DNA from: an uncultured Spartobacteria bacterium
Lineage (GTDB): Bacteria; Verrucomicrobiota; Verrucomicrobiia; Chthoniobacterales; JAATET01
DNA: 25,481 nt
NCBI GenBank assembly: GCA_937901895.1
Contig: CALGTD010000046.1
Location: 1-25,481, forward strand
Direction: 5' to 3'
Positions 15,077-22,343 of the stretch are shown here, in pieces. The position numbers and the translations under genes were made by a program. Under the pieces are notes generated by a model, which worked only from the letters and a program-made list of their open reading frames with translations, had not been told where the DNA came from and made no database searches. Positions within the stretch are counted from its first letter, which is position 1. Each line of letters opens with the position of its first letter.

Positions 15077-15148
15077 AGGCGGGGGACGGAATCGAACCGA
15101 CGCATGGGGCTTTTGCAGAGCCCGGCCTTACCACTTGGCTACCCCGCC
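15077..15148 (-). tRNA. tRNA-Cys (anticodon GCA)
   Basis: Read on the minus strand, GGCGGGG pairs with CCCCGCC as the acceptor. The D arm is GCC-AAGTGGTAA-GGC. The anticodon stem GGGCT/AGCCC encloses CTGCAAA, giving anticodon GCA (Cys). The T loop is TTCGATT. The T stem GTCGG/CCGTC contains one T-T mismatch. The discriminator is T, as expected for tRNA-Cys. CCA is not encoded (TCTC follows), unlike tRNA-Glu nearby. A TTGACG hexamer lies about 35 bases upstream on the minus strand, but no good -10 is evident. Confidence 0.93.
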
Positions 15149-15251
15149 ATTTCTCCCGCGCCACAGCACCGCCGGACGCGCGTCAAGATGGATACACGAC
15201 ATGTCCGGGGACGGCAACTGTGTTTTGGCGCCTCGCCGTGGAGGCGGACGA

Positions 15252-15947
15252 CTACCAGAAAACGGTGATCGGAGGCGCGACCGTCGTCGTGGTTCCTTCG
15301 AGGATCGTGCCTTCAGATTGATCGATCGACTCAACGATTCCATCGCGGAACGTGACCGTCAGCTTGCCGACCGGCGTCTTCACGTAGGTTGTCGCGACGC
15401 TCACGACACCGTTCGGACCGACGACGTTCGTATATTGCGGCACGGACTTGTATTTCACGTAGTCCCAGATCTGCTCGGGCGCCTCGTCGCGGCTTTTCCG
15501 CGTCGTCTTCTTTTGCGGCTTGCCGAGGCTGCGCTGGACTTCGTCGACCGTCATCCCGATCGCGACCTCACCCTCGGCAATCAGCGCCTCGACCTCCACC
15601 CGCCGCTCTTCGCTGGCGCGAAGCCGCTCGAGCGTTTCCTCGGGAATCTTCTCCAGATACGAAGGGCTTACCCAGCCGAGGATCATCCCTTGTTGCGCGC
15701 GGCCACGGATGCGATAGGCCTTGTCGGAAATCGCCTGCACTTCGACAGCCTGTGGGACGCGCAGCGTGCCGACATACCGCTGACCGCTCAGGCTGAAATA
15801 AGCCGGCGCGGGCGCCAGGACGTTCAGCCGCATCGGCTCGGTCAGGAAATCGGAGAGATAAATCACGCCCTTCTCCCGCTGGATCGGATCCGCGGCGAAG
15901 AGATTGGCTGCCGCGAGGAACGCAACGACATGGGCGAGCGATTTCAT
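15252..15947 (-). CDS. Secreted protein with BamE/SmpA-like C-terminal region
   Basis: This 231-residue protein has a signal peptide (MKSLAHVVAFLAAANLFAAD, likely cut after residue 19). Residues about 45-100 are strand-rich (YFSLSGQRYVGTLRVPQAVEVQAISDKAYRIRG...GWVSPSYL) and look SH3-like. A helical linker of charged residues follows. Residues about 128-215 read VAIGMTVDEVQRSLGKPQKK...IWDYVKY...GKLTVTFRDGIVESI. The G-M-T-x-x-E-V-x-x-x-L-G-x-P turn followed by a W-Y strand and a final strand is the pattern of SmpA/OmlA (BamE) domains. Without the lipobox it is not BamE itself. A periplasmic location is likely and the function is unknown. It is a single-gene unit between tRNA-Cys and a divergent gene. 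Confidence 0.75.
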   Translation of the reverse strand: MKSLAHVVAFLAAANLFAADPIQREKGVIYLSDFLTEPMRLNVLAPAPAYFSLSGQRYVGTLRVPQAVEVQAISDKAYRIRGRAQQGMILGWVSPSYLEKIPEETLERLRASEERRVEVEALIAEGEVAIGMTVDEVQRSLGKPQKKTTRKSRDEAPEQIWDYVKYKSVPQYTNVVGPNGVVSVATTYVKTPVGKLTVTFRDGIVESIDQSEGTILEGTTTTVAPPITVFW

Positions 15948-16084
15948 TCGGAGCCAGTGTAGCGCGAGTGGACGGTTTTTCCAGCGAGCCTCTTCGCGGG
16001 GAGAAACTGCGAGCGTTTTTCCCGGGTTTCGCGATACAGTTGCCTCCCGCCGGGCGAATCCGGTGGTTCAACGACTCTCTCCGC

Positions 16085-16489
16085 ATGAACGACATCCAGG
16101 AATTCGTCCGCCACGGTTCGGAAAAAATCACCCCGGCCGACATCGCCCTGTTCGAGGAGGAGCTTCCACTGGTGCTCGCGCGAATCACCGAAGCCAATCC
16201 TCCGCGGCAGCCGCATCTCCGCGAGCAGGCCCGGTTTCTCGTGCGCTTTGTCGAGGACTGCCTCGACGGCACCTACACACCGGATGACGTCGGCGCCCTC
16301 GCCGAAGCGCTGTTCGGCCTGATGTATCTGCACAAGGGAACGGACATCATTCCCGACACGGTGCCGGACATCGGCTTCGCCGACGACTCGGCGGTGATCC
16401 GCACGGTGCTGGTCGGCCATCCGTCAGAATTTCAGCGCTACGGCGAGTCGAGCGGACTCGACTACGGCGCGCTCTCCTTCGAGGCGTAA
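16085..16489 (+). CDS. DUF1232/YkvA-like small protein
   Basis: This 134-residue protein has a helical N-terminal half (MNDIQEFVRHGSEKITPADIALFEEELPLVLARI, REQARFLVRFVEDCL). Its C-terminal half contains LAEALFGLMYLHKGTDIIPDTVPDIGFADDSAVIRTVL. The pattern D-x-I-P-D-x-x-P-x-I-G-x-x-D-D is the hallmark of DUF1232 (YkvA-like), often membrane-associated. Here the segment before it is only weakly hydrophobic. The function is unknown. The ATG at 16085 is the best start; the upstream part of the frame has non-coding character. No Shine-Dalgarno is visible. It ends 3 bases before the convergent lipoprotein gene. Confidence 0.75.
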   Translation: MNDIQEFVRHGSEKITPADIALFEEELPLVLARITEANPPRQPHLREQARFLVRFVEDCLDGTYTPDDVGALAEALFGLMYLHKGTDIIPDTVPDIGFADDSAVIRTVLVGHPSEFQRYGESSGLDYGALSFEA

Positions 16490-16492
16490 GGC

Positions 16493-16966
16493 CTAGATCG
16501 GCTTCTTGAGGATGCGCACCTCGGGTTCCTTCTGCCGCTCGTTCTCGTAAATCAGCGGCGGAGAGGTGGAACGAATCTCCGCACCGGTGAGGACAAACTC
16601 GGGGTAGAAGCCGTTGCTCGCAGGCTCATAGACCTTTTCCCCCGTGAAGTATCCAGTGAGCCGGTATTCGAAATCGTTGTCCGACCCGAGGCGGTTCTGC
16701 GCACGATCCGGGGCGAGCATTTTCTGCTCGTTGAGCATCACAAGCTGGGCCTCGCTCCACGGCTGGCCGGGCCGGCGCACCCAGCCCCACATCTTGTAGA
16801 CCTTTTTGTAAAAGCGGCGGCCGATGTAATAATCCCCCGGCGGCTCCTGCCGGATCGCCTCCATCATTGCAGCCCGGCGCGCAGCCGTGTCGGATTGCGT
16901 CGTTTCGCATCCCTGGAACAGGAGACTGCACGCGGCTGCGAGGAGAACGATTGGACGAAGGTTCAT
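16493..16966 (-). CDS. Putative lipoprotein, function unknown
   Basis: This 157-residue protein has a lipoprotein signal: MNLRPIVLLAAACSLLFQGC, with lipobox FQGC and Cys20 as the probable lipidated residue. The mature part begins ETTQSDTAARRAAM and holds PPGDYYIGRRFYKKVYKMWGWVRRPGQPWSEAQLVMLNEQ, then YRLTGYFTGEKVYEPASNGFYPEFVLTGAEIRS. I do not recognise a named family. The ATG at 16966 with GGGA 11-14 bases upstream fits, and the longer reading through 17431 overlaps the ketosynthase-like gene and is rejected. It lies 47 bases after the ketosynthase-like gene on the same strand and could be its last operon member, but a shared function is not shown. Confidence 0.75.
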   Translation of the reverse strand: MNLRPIVLLAAACSLLFQGCETTQSDTAARRAAMMEAIRQEPPGDYYIGRRFYKKVYKMWGWVRRPGQPWSEAQLVMLNEQKMLAPDRAQNRLGSDNDFEYRLTGYFTGEKVYEPASNGFYPEFVLTGAEIRSTSPPLIYENERQKEPEVRILKKPI

Positions 16967-17013
16967 GACGAGCGTCCCGATAGCACGCCGGGGCGGCGCA
17001 GACGAAGCAAATC

Positions 17014-18021
17014 TCAGCGCGTCAACCTCAGCGCGGCAAACTGCGCACTGAATCCCGTCGAGAGCACCAGCGCGTCCGGAGCTTCCTGATCGTCCGCCAG
17101 GGCAAGTGCTGCACACACCACCGCCTGAATGGATGAGGTCGCAAAGACCTCGCCAAATGCCGCCTTCGGTGTGAGCTGGCGGTTTCCAACGCCCTGTTCC
17201 ACGGCGTCGAACTTCGTCCCCGATGCGGAGGAGATCACGATTTTCGACGCCGGAAGCGAACTCGCCAGATCCGCGCCCTCTTCGAACGAGCGGAACGAAC
17301 GCGGAGGCACGACCGTTGAAACCGCCGGACCTCCCTCGCGCCCCAGCAGCACCGCAGCGGCTCCCTCGGCAAAGATCGTCCCTCCTCCACGAAACGGCGT
17401 GATGGTTTCGCCACGCGTCACGAGAGACCACGATTCGCAGGCTTCACCGACCACCCAATCGAATTCCTCCGCACCGACGACGAGGCAGCGGTCGCACGCA
17501 TTGCTTTCGAGCAGCTCCGTGGCCACCGCAAAGGCGTCGATGCCCGCCGTCGCGTCATTGACGATCGTCGTAACGACGCCGTTCACCCCGAGTTGCGCGG
17601 CGATGTGACTGACTGGAGCGTTGTAAACGGTTTCCGGAAACAAGAGAGGACTGCCGGCATGCACACCGGAGGTCGATACGTCCGCGTAAAACCGACGCGT
17701 GTAAATGACCCCGCCGTTCGTCGCCGCGAAAACGACCGCAACGTTTTCGGAGGCAGGATCGCACCCTGCGCGCCGGATCGCATCCATCGCCGCCGCCATC
17801 GCGAGATGAGAGATCGTGCTGGCGCGTCGGATGCGGGCGATCCGCGCGACATCGGCAAGCGCGTCCGGAGACGCGGACAGCACCGGCCATTCGCGGGAGG
17901 TGAAAGGATGTTTCACGAGGCGTGGATCCGCCGTCCGACCAAGTTTCACCGCGTCCCATGCGGTTTCGAAATCGCGCCCGAACGGCGTAACCCAACCCAT
18001 TCCCTGGATGCGTGGCGTCAT
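17014..18021 (-). CDS. Chain-length-factor-like (ketosynthase fold, catalytic residues lost) protein
   Basis: This 335-residue protein has the thiolase/ketosynthase fold. GMGWVTPFG opens it, then VAVVFAATNGGVIYTRRFY, PVSHIAAQLGVNG, CLVVGAEEFDWV, FAEGAAAVLLGREG and DALVLSTGFSAQFAAL. At the nucleophile position, where active enzymes have NACATG, it reads NDATAG, with Ala157 in place of Cys. The two catalytic His positions are also replaced (SASGT for NAHGT; KAAFGE for KGQMGH). It should not condense acyl chains itself. Its ATG overlaps the stop of the active ketosynthase in a 4-base ATGA, so it is probably the KS-beta/CLF subunit of a heterodimer, as in type II polyketide or aryl-polyene systems. 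Assignment as CLF is inference from pairing and residue loss. Confidence 0.8.
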   Translation of the reverse strand: MTPRIQGMGWVTPFGRDFETAWDAVKLGRTADPRLVKHPFTSREWPVLSASPDALADVARIARIRRASTISHLAMAAAMDAIRRAGCDPASENVAVVFAATNGGVIYTRRFYADVSTSGVHAGSPLLFPETVYNAPVSHIAAQLGVNGVVTTIVNDATAGIDAFAVATELLESNACDRCLVVGAEEFDWVVGEACESWSLVTRGETITPFRGGGTIFAEGAAAVLLGREGGPAVSTVVPPRSFRSFEEGADLASSLPASKIVISSASGTKFDAVEQGVGNRQLTPKAAFGEVFATSSIQAVVCAALALADDQEAPDALVLSTGFSAQFAALRLTR

Positions 18022-19211
18022 GGCGCGACCTCCCGAATCACGAGCGATGCATTCGATCCGCCGAATCCCAGGGAATTCGATAGCGCCGCGCGAATGCGCA
18101 AGGGGCGCGGCGCATTGGCGACAATGTCCAGCGCGACCCCGTCGTCCGCAGAGCGGAAATGAAGATTCGCCGGCGCCAAGGCATTGCGGATTCCAAGAAT
18201 ACAGAATGCAGCCTCGATCGCGCCGGCCGCCCCCAGGGAATGCCCCATCTGCCCCTTGGTGCTGCTCACCGTCGCCTCCGGACAGACGTCCATGATCGCA
18301 CGGGCCTCGCAGGCGTCGTTGAATGGCGTGGCCGTGCCGTGCGCGTTCACGTAGTCGATGCCGTCGGATACCATGCCGGCATCCCGCAACGCCCGTTCCA
18401 TCGACATGCGCGGTCCGCTGCCATCGGGATTCGGCTGCGTGAGATGATGGTTGTCGTTTGCCGCGCCGTATCCGGCGATCTCCGCAAGAATCGGCCGACC
18501 CGCCGCCTCGGCATCCTCAGCCGTTTCGAGCAGAAAAACCGCCGCGCCCTCTCCAAGCACCAGTCCGCTGCGACCGGCATCGAATGGCCGGCACTTCTCT
18601 CCAGTGGACGCCTGCAGCGATGCAAACCCGGCGAACACCAGCTCGCACAACGCATCGTAGCCGCCGCACAGCGCGCGCCGCACACGACCGGAGCGCACGA
18701 GATGAAACGCGTTGCCGACCGCGTTCGTTCCGGTCGCGCATGCATTCGAAAGCACGCGGAGCGGCGCATCGATTCCGAGCGTTCGCAACGCATCCAGCGC
18801 CGGCTGCTGGGGCACGTAGTCCCGAACCCATCGACGAGGCGCGTGGCTTCCCCGCTCGCTCGCACGATAGAACGCCTCGCCCAGCGGCATGCCGCCGCTC
18901 GTTGTCCCGATCACCGCGATCTCCGGGGAAAACGATCCGCCCTGTCCCAATGCCTCGTGCGTAGCAATCAGCAGCATTTGCGCGGCACGGCTCCAGCGTC
19001 CGGCACGTGCGTTGATCACTCCTGCGCGGGAAAGGTCGGACACCTGTCCCGCCGTCGTGCTCCGGCAGCGCGACACGTCGAACTCCGTCACCGGGGTGAC
19101 GCAATCGCGCGCATCCTGCAGCGCGGCCAGCGTGGCATCGCACCCGACCCCGAGGGGACTTACGCAGCCCATCCCCGAGACCACGACGCGACGTTGCGTG
19201 GAGACACTCAT
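18018..19211 (-). CDS. Beta-ketoacyl-ACP synthase (FabF/KS-alpha type)
   Basis: This 397-residue condensing enzyme joins an ACP-bound extender to an acyl chain. The catalytic triad is intact: Cys158 in LSNACATGTNAV, His291 in VNAHGTATPFND and His324 in STKGQMGHSLGAAGAIEA, with Lys319. The C-terminal SNSLGFGGSNASLV loop is standard. It is not obviously the housekeeping FabF, because no acpP or fabG gene is adjacent and a catalytically dead partner follows in translational coupling. The ATG at 19211 (MSVSTQRRVVVSG) gives a normal N-terminus; an earlier TTG at 19244 is less likely. The uricase stop lies 41 bases upstream on the same strand. The product (fatty-acid-like, polyene or other) cannot be told. 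Confidence 0.88.
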   Translation of the reverse strand: MSVSTQRRVVVSGMGCVSPLGVGCDATLAALQDARDCVTPVTEFDVSRCRSTTAGQVSDLSRAGVINARAGRWSRAAQMLLIATHEALGQGGSFSPEIAVIGTTSGGMPLGEAFYRASERGSHAPRRWVRDYVPQQPALDALRTLGIDAPLRVLSNACATGTNAVGNAFHLVRSGRVRRALCGGYDALCELVFAGFASLQASTGEKCRPFDAGRSGLVLGEGAAVFLLETAEDAEAAGRPILAEIAGYGAANDNHHLTQPNPDGSGPRMSMERALRDAGMVSDGIDYVNAHGTATPFNDACEARAIMDVCPEATVSSTKGQMGHSLGAAGAIEAAFCILGIRNALAPANLHFRSADDGVALDIVANAPRPLRIRAALSNSLGFGGSNASLVIREVAP

Positions 19212-19252
19212 GCAATCGAAGTTCGACAACGGATCACAGCACAACAGCTCCG

Positions 19253-20092
19253 CTATCGATGAACAACCGCCTCGATCTGACCGTGTGGCGCGTCCTGCGG
19301 AAGGAACGTAAGGTTGGGATTCTCCATGCCAAATGGCGAGAGGTCCGCGGTGAAATAATGCCGGTTGGGCAGGGCGAGCCGGATCGCCGTGATTTCCGGA
19401 GCCACATCGAGCGCAGCCTCGCCCATTTCGAAGAGGGTGCGCTGAACCGACGGACTGAACCGCGACGCAAACACCGTGAGCAGCGCATCGAGGATCCGGG
19501 CGTCGGCACCGTGATGATCAACCTCGGCACTGGCGAAGGTCCATTCCGCTTCGATACATGTCGACAGAATCCGGTCCGTCACATCCTGCAACGTCGTGAA
19601 AGCCGTGTGGTCAAATCCGACAAACGCCGAACCCGTGGAATTCAGCACGACCAGGCCGCGCACGCCCGAGACGAGTTCCAGACCGCTTCGCGATTGCACG
19701 AGACGCGTGAACGGCTCCCCCTTCGACGACTGGATGAACGAATGCGGCGCCGGCGAGCCATTGATGGTCATCCGCTCCCACCGCCTTTCCCGCAGCTCGA
19801 TATTGACGCGGGCAACCTGCGGGTGGGCGTCGAGAAAATGCCGTCCGAGGACCATGGCGAAACTCTCGATGGACGGCCCGAGGTGATCGTGCGCGAGAGC
19901 GATCACCGTGTTTTTCACCGTGTCGGTCGCAACGATCTGCGAGTTGTCATCGCTGAGAAACGACTTGTCGAATTCCCCCTCGAGCAAAACGTCGGCCGAA
20001 ATTTCCACCACCGACTGCCGGTCGCCGTCGATGTGTTTCCGGAGGACGCGGACCTTTTCCTTGCCGTATCGATTTTTGCCGAGCGTCGCCAT
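19253..20092 (-). CDS. Urate oxidase (uricase)
   Basis: This cofactor-free oxidase converts urate and O2 to 5-hydroxyisourate and H2O2. The 279-residue product keeps the known active-site set: Lys11 in NRYGKEKVRV and Thr56 in VATDTVKNTV (the catalytic dyad), Phe in the STGSAFVGF block, Arg in TTLQDVTDRILST, Val-Gln in SPSVQRTLFEMG, and Asn plus His in LPNRHYFTADL. The tandem tunnelling-fold halves are visible. The C-terminus after HGQIEAVVHR is short, without a peroxisomal-like tail. The ATG at 20092 matches the family N-terminus; the longer open frame to 20569 runs back through uraD and is rejected. It diverges from uraD across 57 bases. Confidence 0.95.
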   Translation of the reverse strand: MATLGKNRYGKEKVRVLRKHIDGDRQSVVEISADVLLEGEFDKSFLSDDNSQIVATDTVKNTVIALAHDHLGPSIESFAMVLGRHFLDAHPQVARVNIELRERRWERMTINGSPAPHSFIQSSKGEPFTRLVQSRSGLELVSGVRGLVVLNSTGSAFVGFDHTAFTTLQDVTDRILSTCIEAEWTFASAEVDHHGADARILDALLTVFASRFSPSVQRTLFEMGEAALDVAPEITAIRLALPNRHYFTADLSPFGMENPNLTFLPQDAPHGQIEAVVHR

Positions 20093-20149
20093 AGAGCTGC
20101 GGATTATAGCAGCCGGCGTGCGAGCTGTCGCGGATGGACGCGGTCGAAA

Positions 20150-20677
20150 ATGCCCGGTATCCATGGCGTCGTGAACATCGCGCATTGGAACGCGCTGCCC
20201 ACGGATGAGTTCGTGGAGGGATTGCGAGGCATTTGGGAACACTCTCCCTGGATCGCACGCGAAGTCGCGACGGCGCGGCCATTCGCCAGCCGCGAGGATC
20301 TGCTGCGCGCAATGTGGGAGGTGGTCCTCACCGCTCCCGATGACCGCAAGCTCGCCCTGCTCCGCGCACATCCCGACCTCGCCGGAAAATTCGCCCGCGC
20401 AGCCGCCCTCACGGCGGAATCCGCAGGCGAGCAGGCCTCGGCCGGACTGGACCGCCTGTCCGACGCTGAATACGAGCGATTCACCGACCTGAACGCCGCC
20501 TACTGCCAGCGGTTCGGATTTCCCTTCATCGTGTGCGTCCGCAATCACACGAAGGAATCGATCCTGCACGCATTTGGGCGCCGTCTTGCGAACAGTCAGG
20601 ACATCGAGCTGCAGAACGCGCTCGACGAGGTCCGCCGAATCGCGGAATACCGATTGAACGATTTGATCGAACCATGA
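20150..20677 (+). CDS. uraD: OHCU decarboxylase
   Basis: 2-oxo-4-hydroxy-4-carboxy-5-ureidoimidazoline decarboxylase turns OHCU into (S)-allantoin, the third step after uricase and HIU hydrolase. The 175-residue product has the all-helical family pattern: the catalytic-His motif HPDLAGK (His74), EQASAGLDRLSDAEYERFTDLNAAYCQRFGFPFIVCVRNHTKESIL, then FGRRLANSQDIELQNALDEVRRIAEYRL. The ATG at 20150 gives MPGIHGVVNIAHWNALP; a GTG a few codons later is also possible. The 3' end overlaps uraH by ATGA, so translation of the two is likely coupled. Confidence 0.95.
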   Translation: MPGIHGVVNIAHWNALPTDEFVEGLRGIWEHSPWIAREVATARPFASREDLLRAMWEVVLTAPDDRKLALLRAHPDLAGKFARAAALTAESAGEQASAGLDRLSDAEYERFTDLNAAYCQRFGFPFIVCVRNHTKESILHAFGRRLANSQDIELQNALDEVRRIAEYRLNDLIEP

Positions 20678-21003
20678 GCGGGAAGCTTTCCACCCACGTC
20701 CTGGATCTCACGACAGGCAGGCCCGCCGCGGGCATGCACATCGAGCTCCTCGATGAGGATGGTGCGCGGATCAAGGTGACCCAGACAAACGTCGACGGGC
20801 GCACTGACGAGCCCCTGCTCAACGCGGAGGAGATGCGGGTCGGCGTGCTTGAGATTCGGTTTCATGTCGGCGCGTATTTCGAGAGCGCTGCGGGTTTCCT
20901 CGACATCGTGCCCGTGCGATTTCGCATCGTGAACGCCACGGAATCCCACCATGTGCCGCTTCTTTGCACGCCGTGGGCCTACAGCACCTACCGCGGAAGC
21001 TGA
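20674..21003 (+). CDS. uraH: 5-hydroxyisourate hydrolase
   Basis: This transthyretin-fold enzyme hydrolyses 5-hydroxyisourate, the uricase product, to OHCU. The 109-residue length is typical. Signatures are LSTHVLDLTTGRPAAGMHIELL at the N-terminus (His8), TNVDGRTDEPLL with the conserved Arg, HHVPLLCTPWAYSTYRGS at the C-terminus including the YRGS tail that separates HIU hydrolases from transthyretin. There is no signal peptide, so it is cytoplasmic. The ATG at 20674 overlaps the uraD stop by 4 bases, and allC starts 3 bases after its stop. Confidence 0.96.
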   Translation: MSGKLSTHVLDLTTGRPAAGMHIELLDEDGARIKVTQTNVDGRTDEPLLNAEEMRVGVLEIRFHVGAYFESAAGFLDIVPVRFRIVNATESHHVPLLCTPWAYSTYRGS

Positions 21004-21006
21004 ATC

Positions 21007-22206
21007 GTGGAGGCACGCGCATGGGAATGGCTCGATGAGCTGGGGCGCATCACGGACGAGCCACCGGGGCTGACGCGCACGTTTCTTTCCCCCGCTCTCG
21101 AACGCGCGAAGGACCGCGCCGCAGGCTGGATGCGCGAATGCGGGCTTGCCGTGTTCGAGGATCAGGTGGGGAATCTCATCGGCCGCCTGGCTTCGCCGGA
21201 TCCCGACGCGCCAACCGTCGCCTGCGGTTCCCATCTCGACACCGTGCGCAACGCCGGCCGGTTCGACGGCGCACTTGGCATCGTGCTGGCAATCCTCGCC
21301 GCCGACCGGCTCGCCAGGCGCGGACACGCCCTGCCGTTCCATCTCGAAGTCGTCGGCTTCTCCGACGAGGAGGGCGTGCGTTTTCAGACCACTTATCTCG
21401 GGAGCCGCCACTATTGCGGCCGGATGAACGACGCCGCGCTCGGTTGCACGGACGAAAATGGCATTTCCGTCCACGAAGCCATCGCTGCGCATCGGCCCCG
21501 CTTTCCCCTTCCGCCCCCCCGTCGACTGGCCGGATACATCGAGGCCCACATCGAGCAAGGGCCCGTGCTGGAGGCGAAAAACCTCGCGCTCGGCGTGGCC
21601 ACCGCGATTGCCGGGCAGACCCGCGCACGCGTCATCGTCGACGGGAGGTCCGGTCACGCAGGAACGACCCCCATGCCCCTCCGGCACGACGCCCTCGCGG
21701 GAGCGGCGGAATGCGTGCTCGCAATCGAACGGTTCGCCCGGGAATCGAAGCGGATCGTCGCAACCGTCGGCGACCTGCGCGTGCGAGACGGCGCAGGCAA
21801 CGTGATTCCCGGCCACGTCGAGTTTACGATCGACATTCGCGACGCGGAGGATGCCATGCGCGAGCGTTTCTGCGACGACCTCTTCGCGCACATCGGGTCG
21901 ATTCTCGAGGCACGCGGACTCCGCAGCCGCATCGAGATTCCGCTCGTCGCCCCCGCTGCGGCCTGCGCGCCACGCCTTTCCGAACGGCTCGCCGCCTCCG
22001 TCGCACGCCATCAGGGCTCCTGCCCCCTGCTCGTGAGCGGAGCCGGCCACGACGCGGTCGCGATGTCCGAAGTCACGGACGTCGCCCTTCTTTTTGTCCG
22101 TTGCCGCGCCGGCCTCAGCCACCATCCGGACGAATACGCAAGTCCTGAGGACATCGACGCTGCGCTCGAGGTTCTCACGGAATTTCTCGCGGACTTCCCC
22201 GCCTGA
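21007..22206 (+). CDS. allC: Allantoate amidohydrolase / Zn-dependent carbamoylase (M20 family)
   Basis: This 399-residue enzyme belongs to the hydantoinase/carbamoylase branch of the M20 metallopeptidase fold. Metal ligand regions are GSHLDTVRNAGRFDGALG (His76, Asp87), GFSDEEGVRF (Glu121/Glu122), YIEAHIEQGPVLE (His181) and GLSHHPDEYAS near the end. The dimerisation domain with GHAGTTPMPLRHDA lies between. In this purine cluster the natural substrate is allantoate, giving ureidoglycine or ureidoglycolate, ammonia and CO2; family sequence alone would also allow N-carbamoyl amino acids or ureidoglycolate. The start is GTG at 21007, 3 bases after the uraH stop, with GGAAG upstream. Confidence 0.87.
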   Translation: MEARAWEWLDELGRITDEPPGLTRTFLSPALERAKDRAAGWMRECGLAVFEDQVGNLIGRLASPDPDAPTVACGSHLDTVRNAGRFDGALGIVLAILAADRLARRGHALPFHLEVVGFSDEEGVRFQTTYLGSRHYCGRMNDAALGCTDENGISVHEAIAAHRPRFPLPPPRRLAGYIEAHIEQGPVLEAKNLALGVATAIAGQTRARVIVDGRSGHAGTTPMPLRHDALAGAAECVLAIERFARESKRIVATVGDLRVRDGAGNVIPGHVEFTIDIRDAEDAMRERFCDDLFAHIGSILEARGLRSRIEIPLVAPAAACAPRLSERLAASVARHQGSCPLLVSGAGHDAVAMSEVTDVALLFVRCRAGLSHHPDEYASPEDIDAALEVLTEFLADFPA

Positions 22207-22243
22207 CACGCCGCATACCCGCCGGACGAAGCGCGATCCCGCT

Positions 22244-22257
22244 CGGAAAATTTTCCG
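22244..22257. promoter_or_regulatory. 14-base perfect palindrome upstream of the PI-PLC-lectin gene
   Basis: CGGAAAATTTTCCG is a perfect palindrome 87 bases before the ATG at 22344 and 38 bases past the allC stop. A second small hairpin, GACGG/CCGTC (22261-22265 with 22273-22277), follows. It has the size and symmetry of a repressor operator; the regulator is unknown. It may also simply be part of the allC 3' end. Confidence 0.35.
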
Positions 22258-22343
22258 GACGACGGACATCCACCGTCCCTCCGAATTGCGAATCCTTGCA
22301 CCGTTTCCGTCCTCGTGGCGGGGCGGCAACCCAACTCCCCCCT

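Noticed and set aside
14701..15105. 134-codon minus-strand ORF in the inter-tRNA spacer, considered as an integrase remnant
   Set aside because: No tyrosine recombinase motif (R...HxxR...Y) could be found and it runs into tRNA-Cys.
16967..17431. Longer reading of the lipoprotein gene from 17431
   Set aside because: It would overlap the ketosynthase-like gene by over 400 bases; the internal ATG at 16966 opens a perfect lipoprotein signal.
19593..19620. Apparent loss of the uricase Gln in the block STGSAFVGF
   Set aside because: The conserved Val-Gln pair of uricase is in SPSVQRTLFEMG and is present; the Ala in the earlier block is not at the catalytic position.
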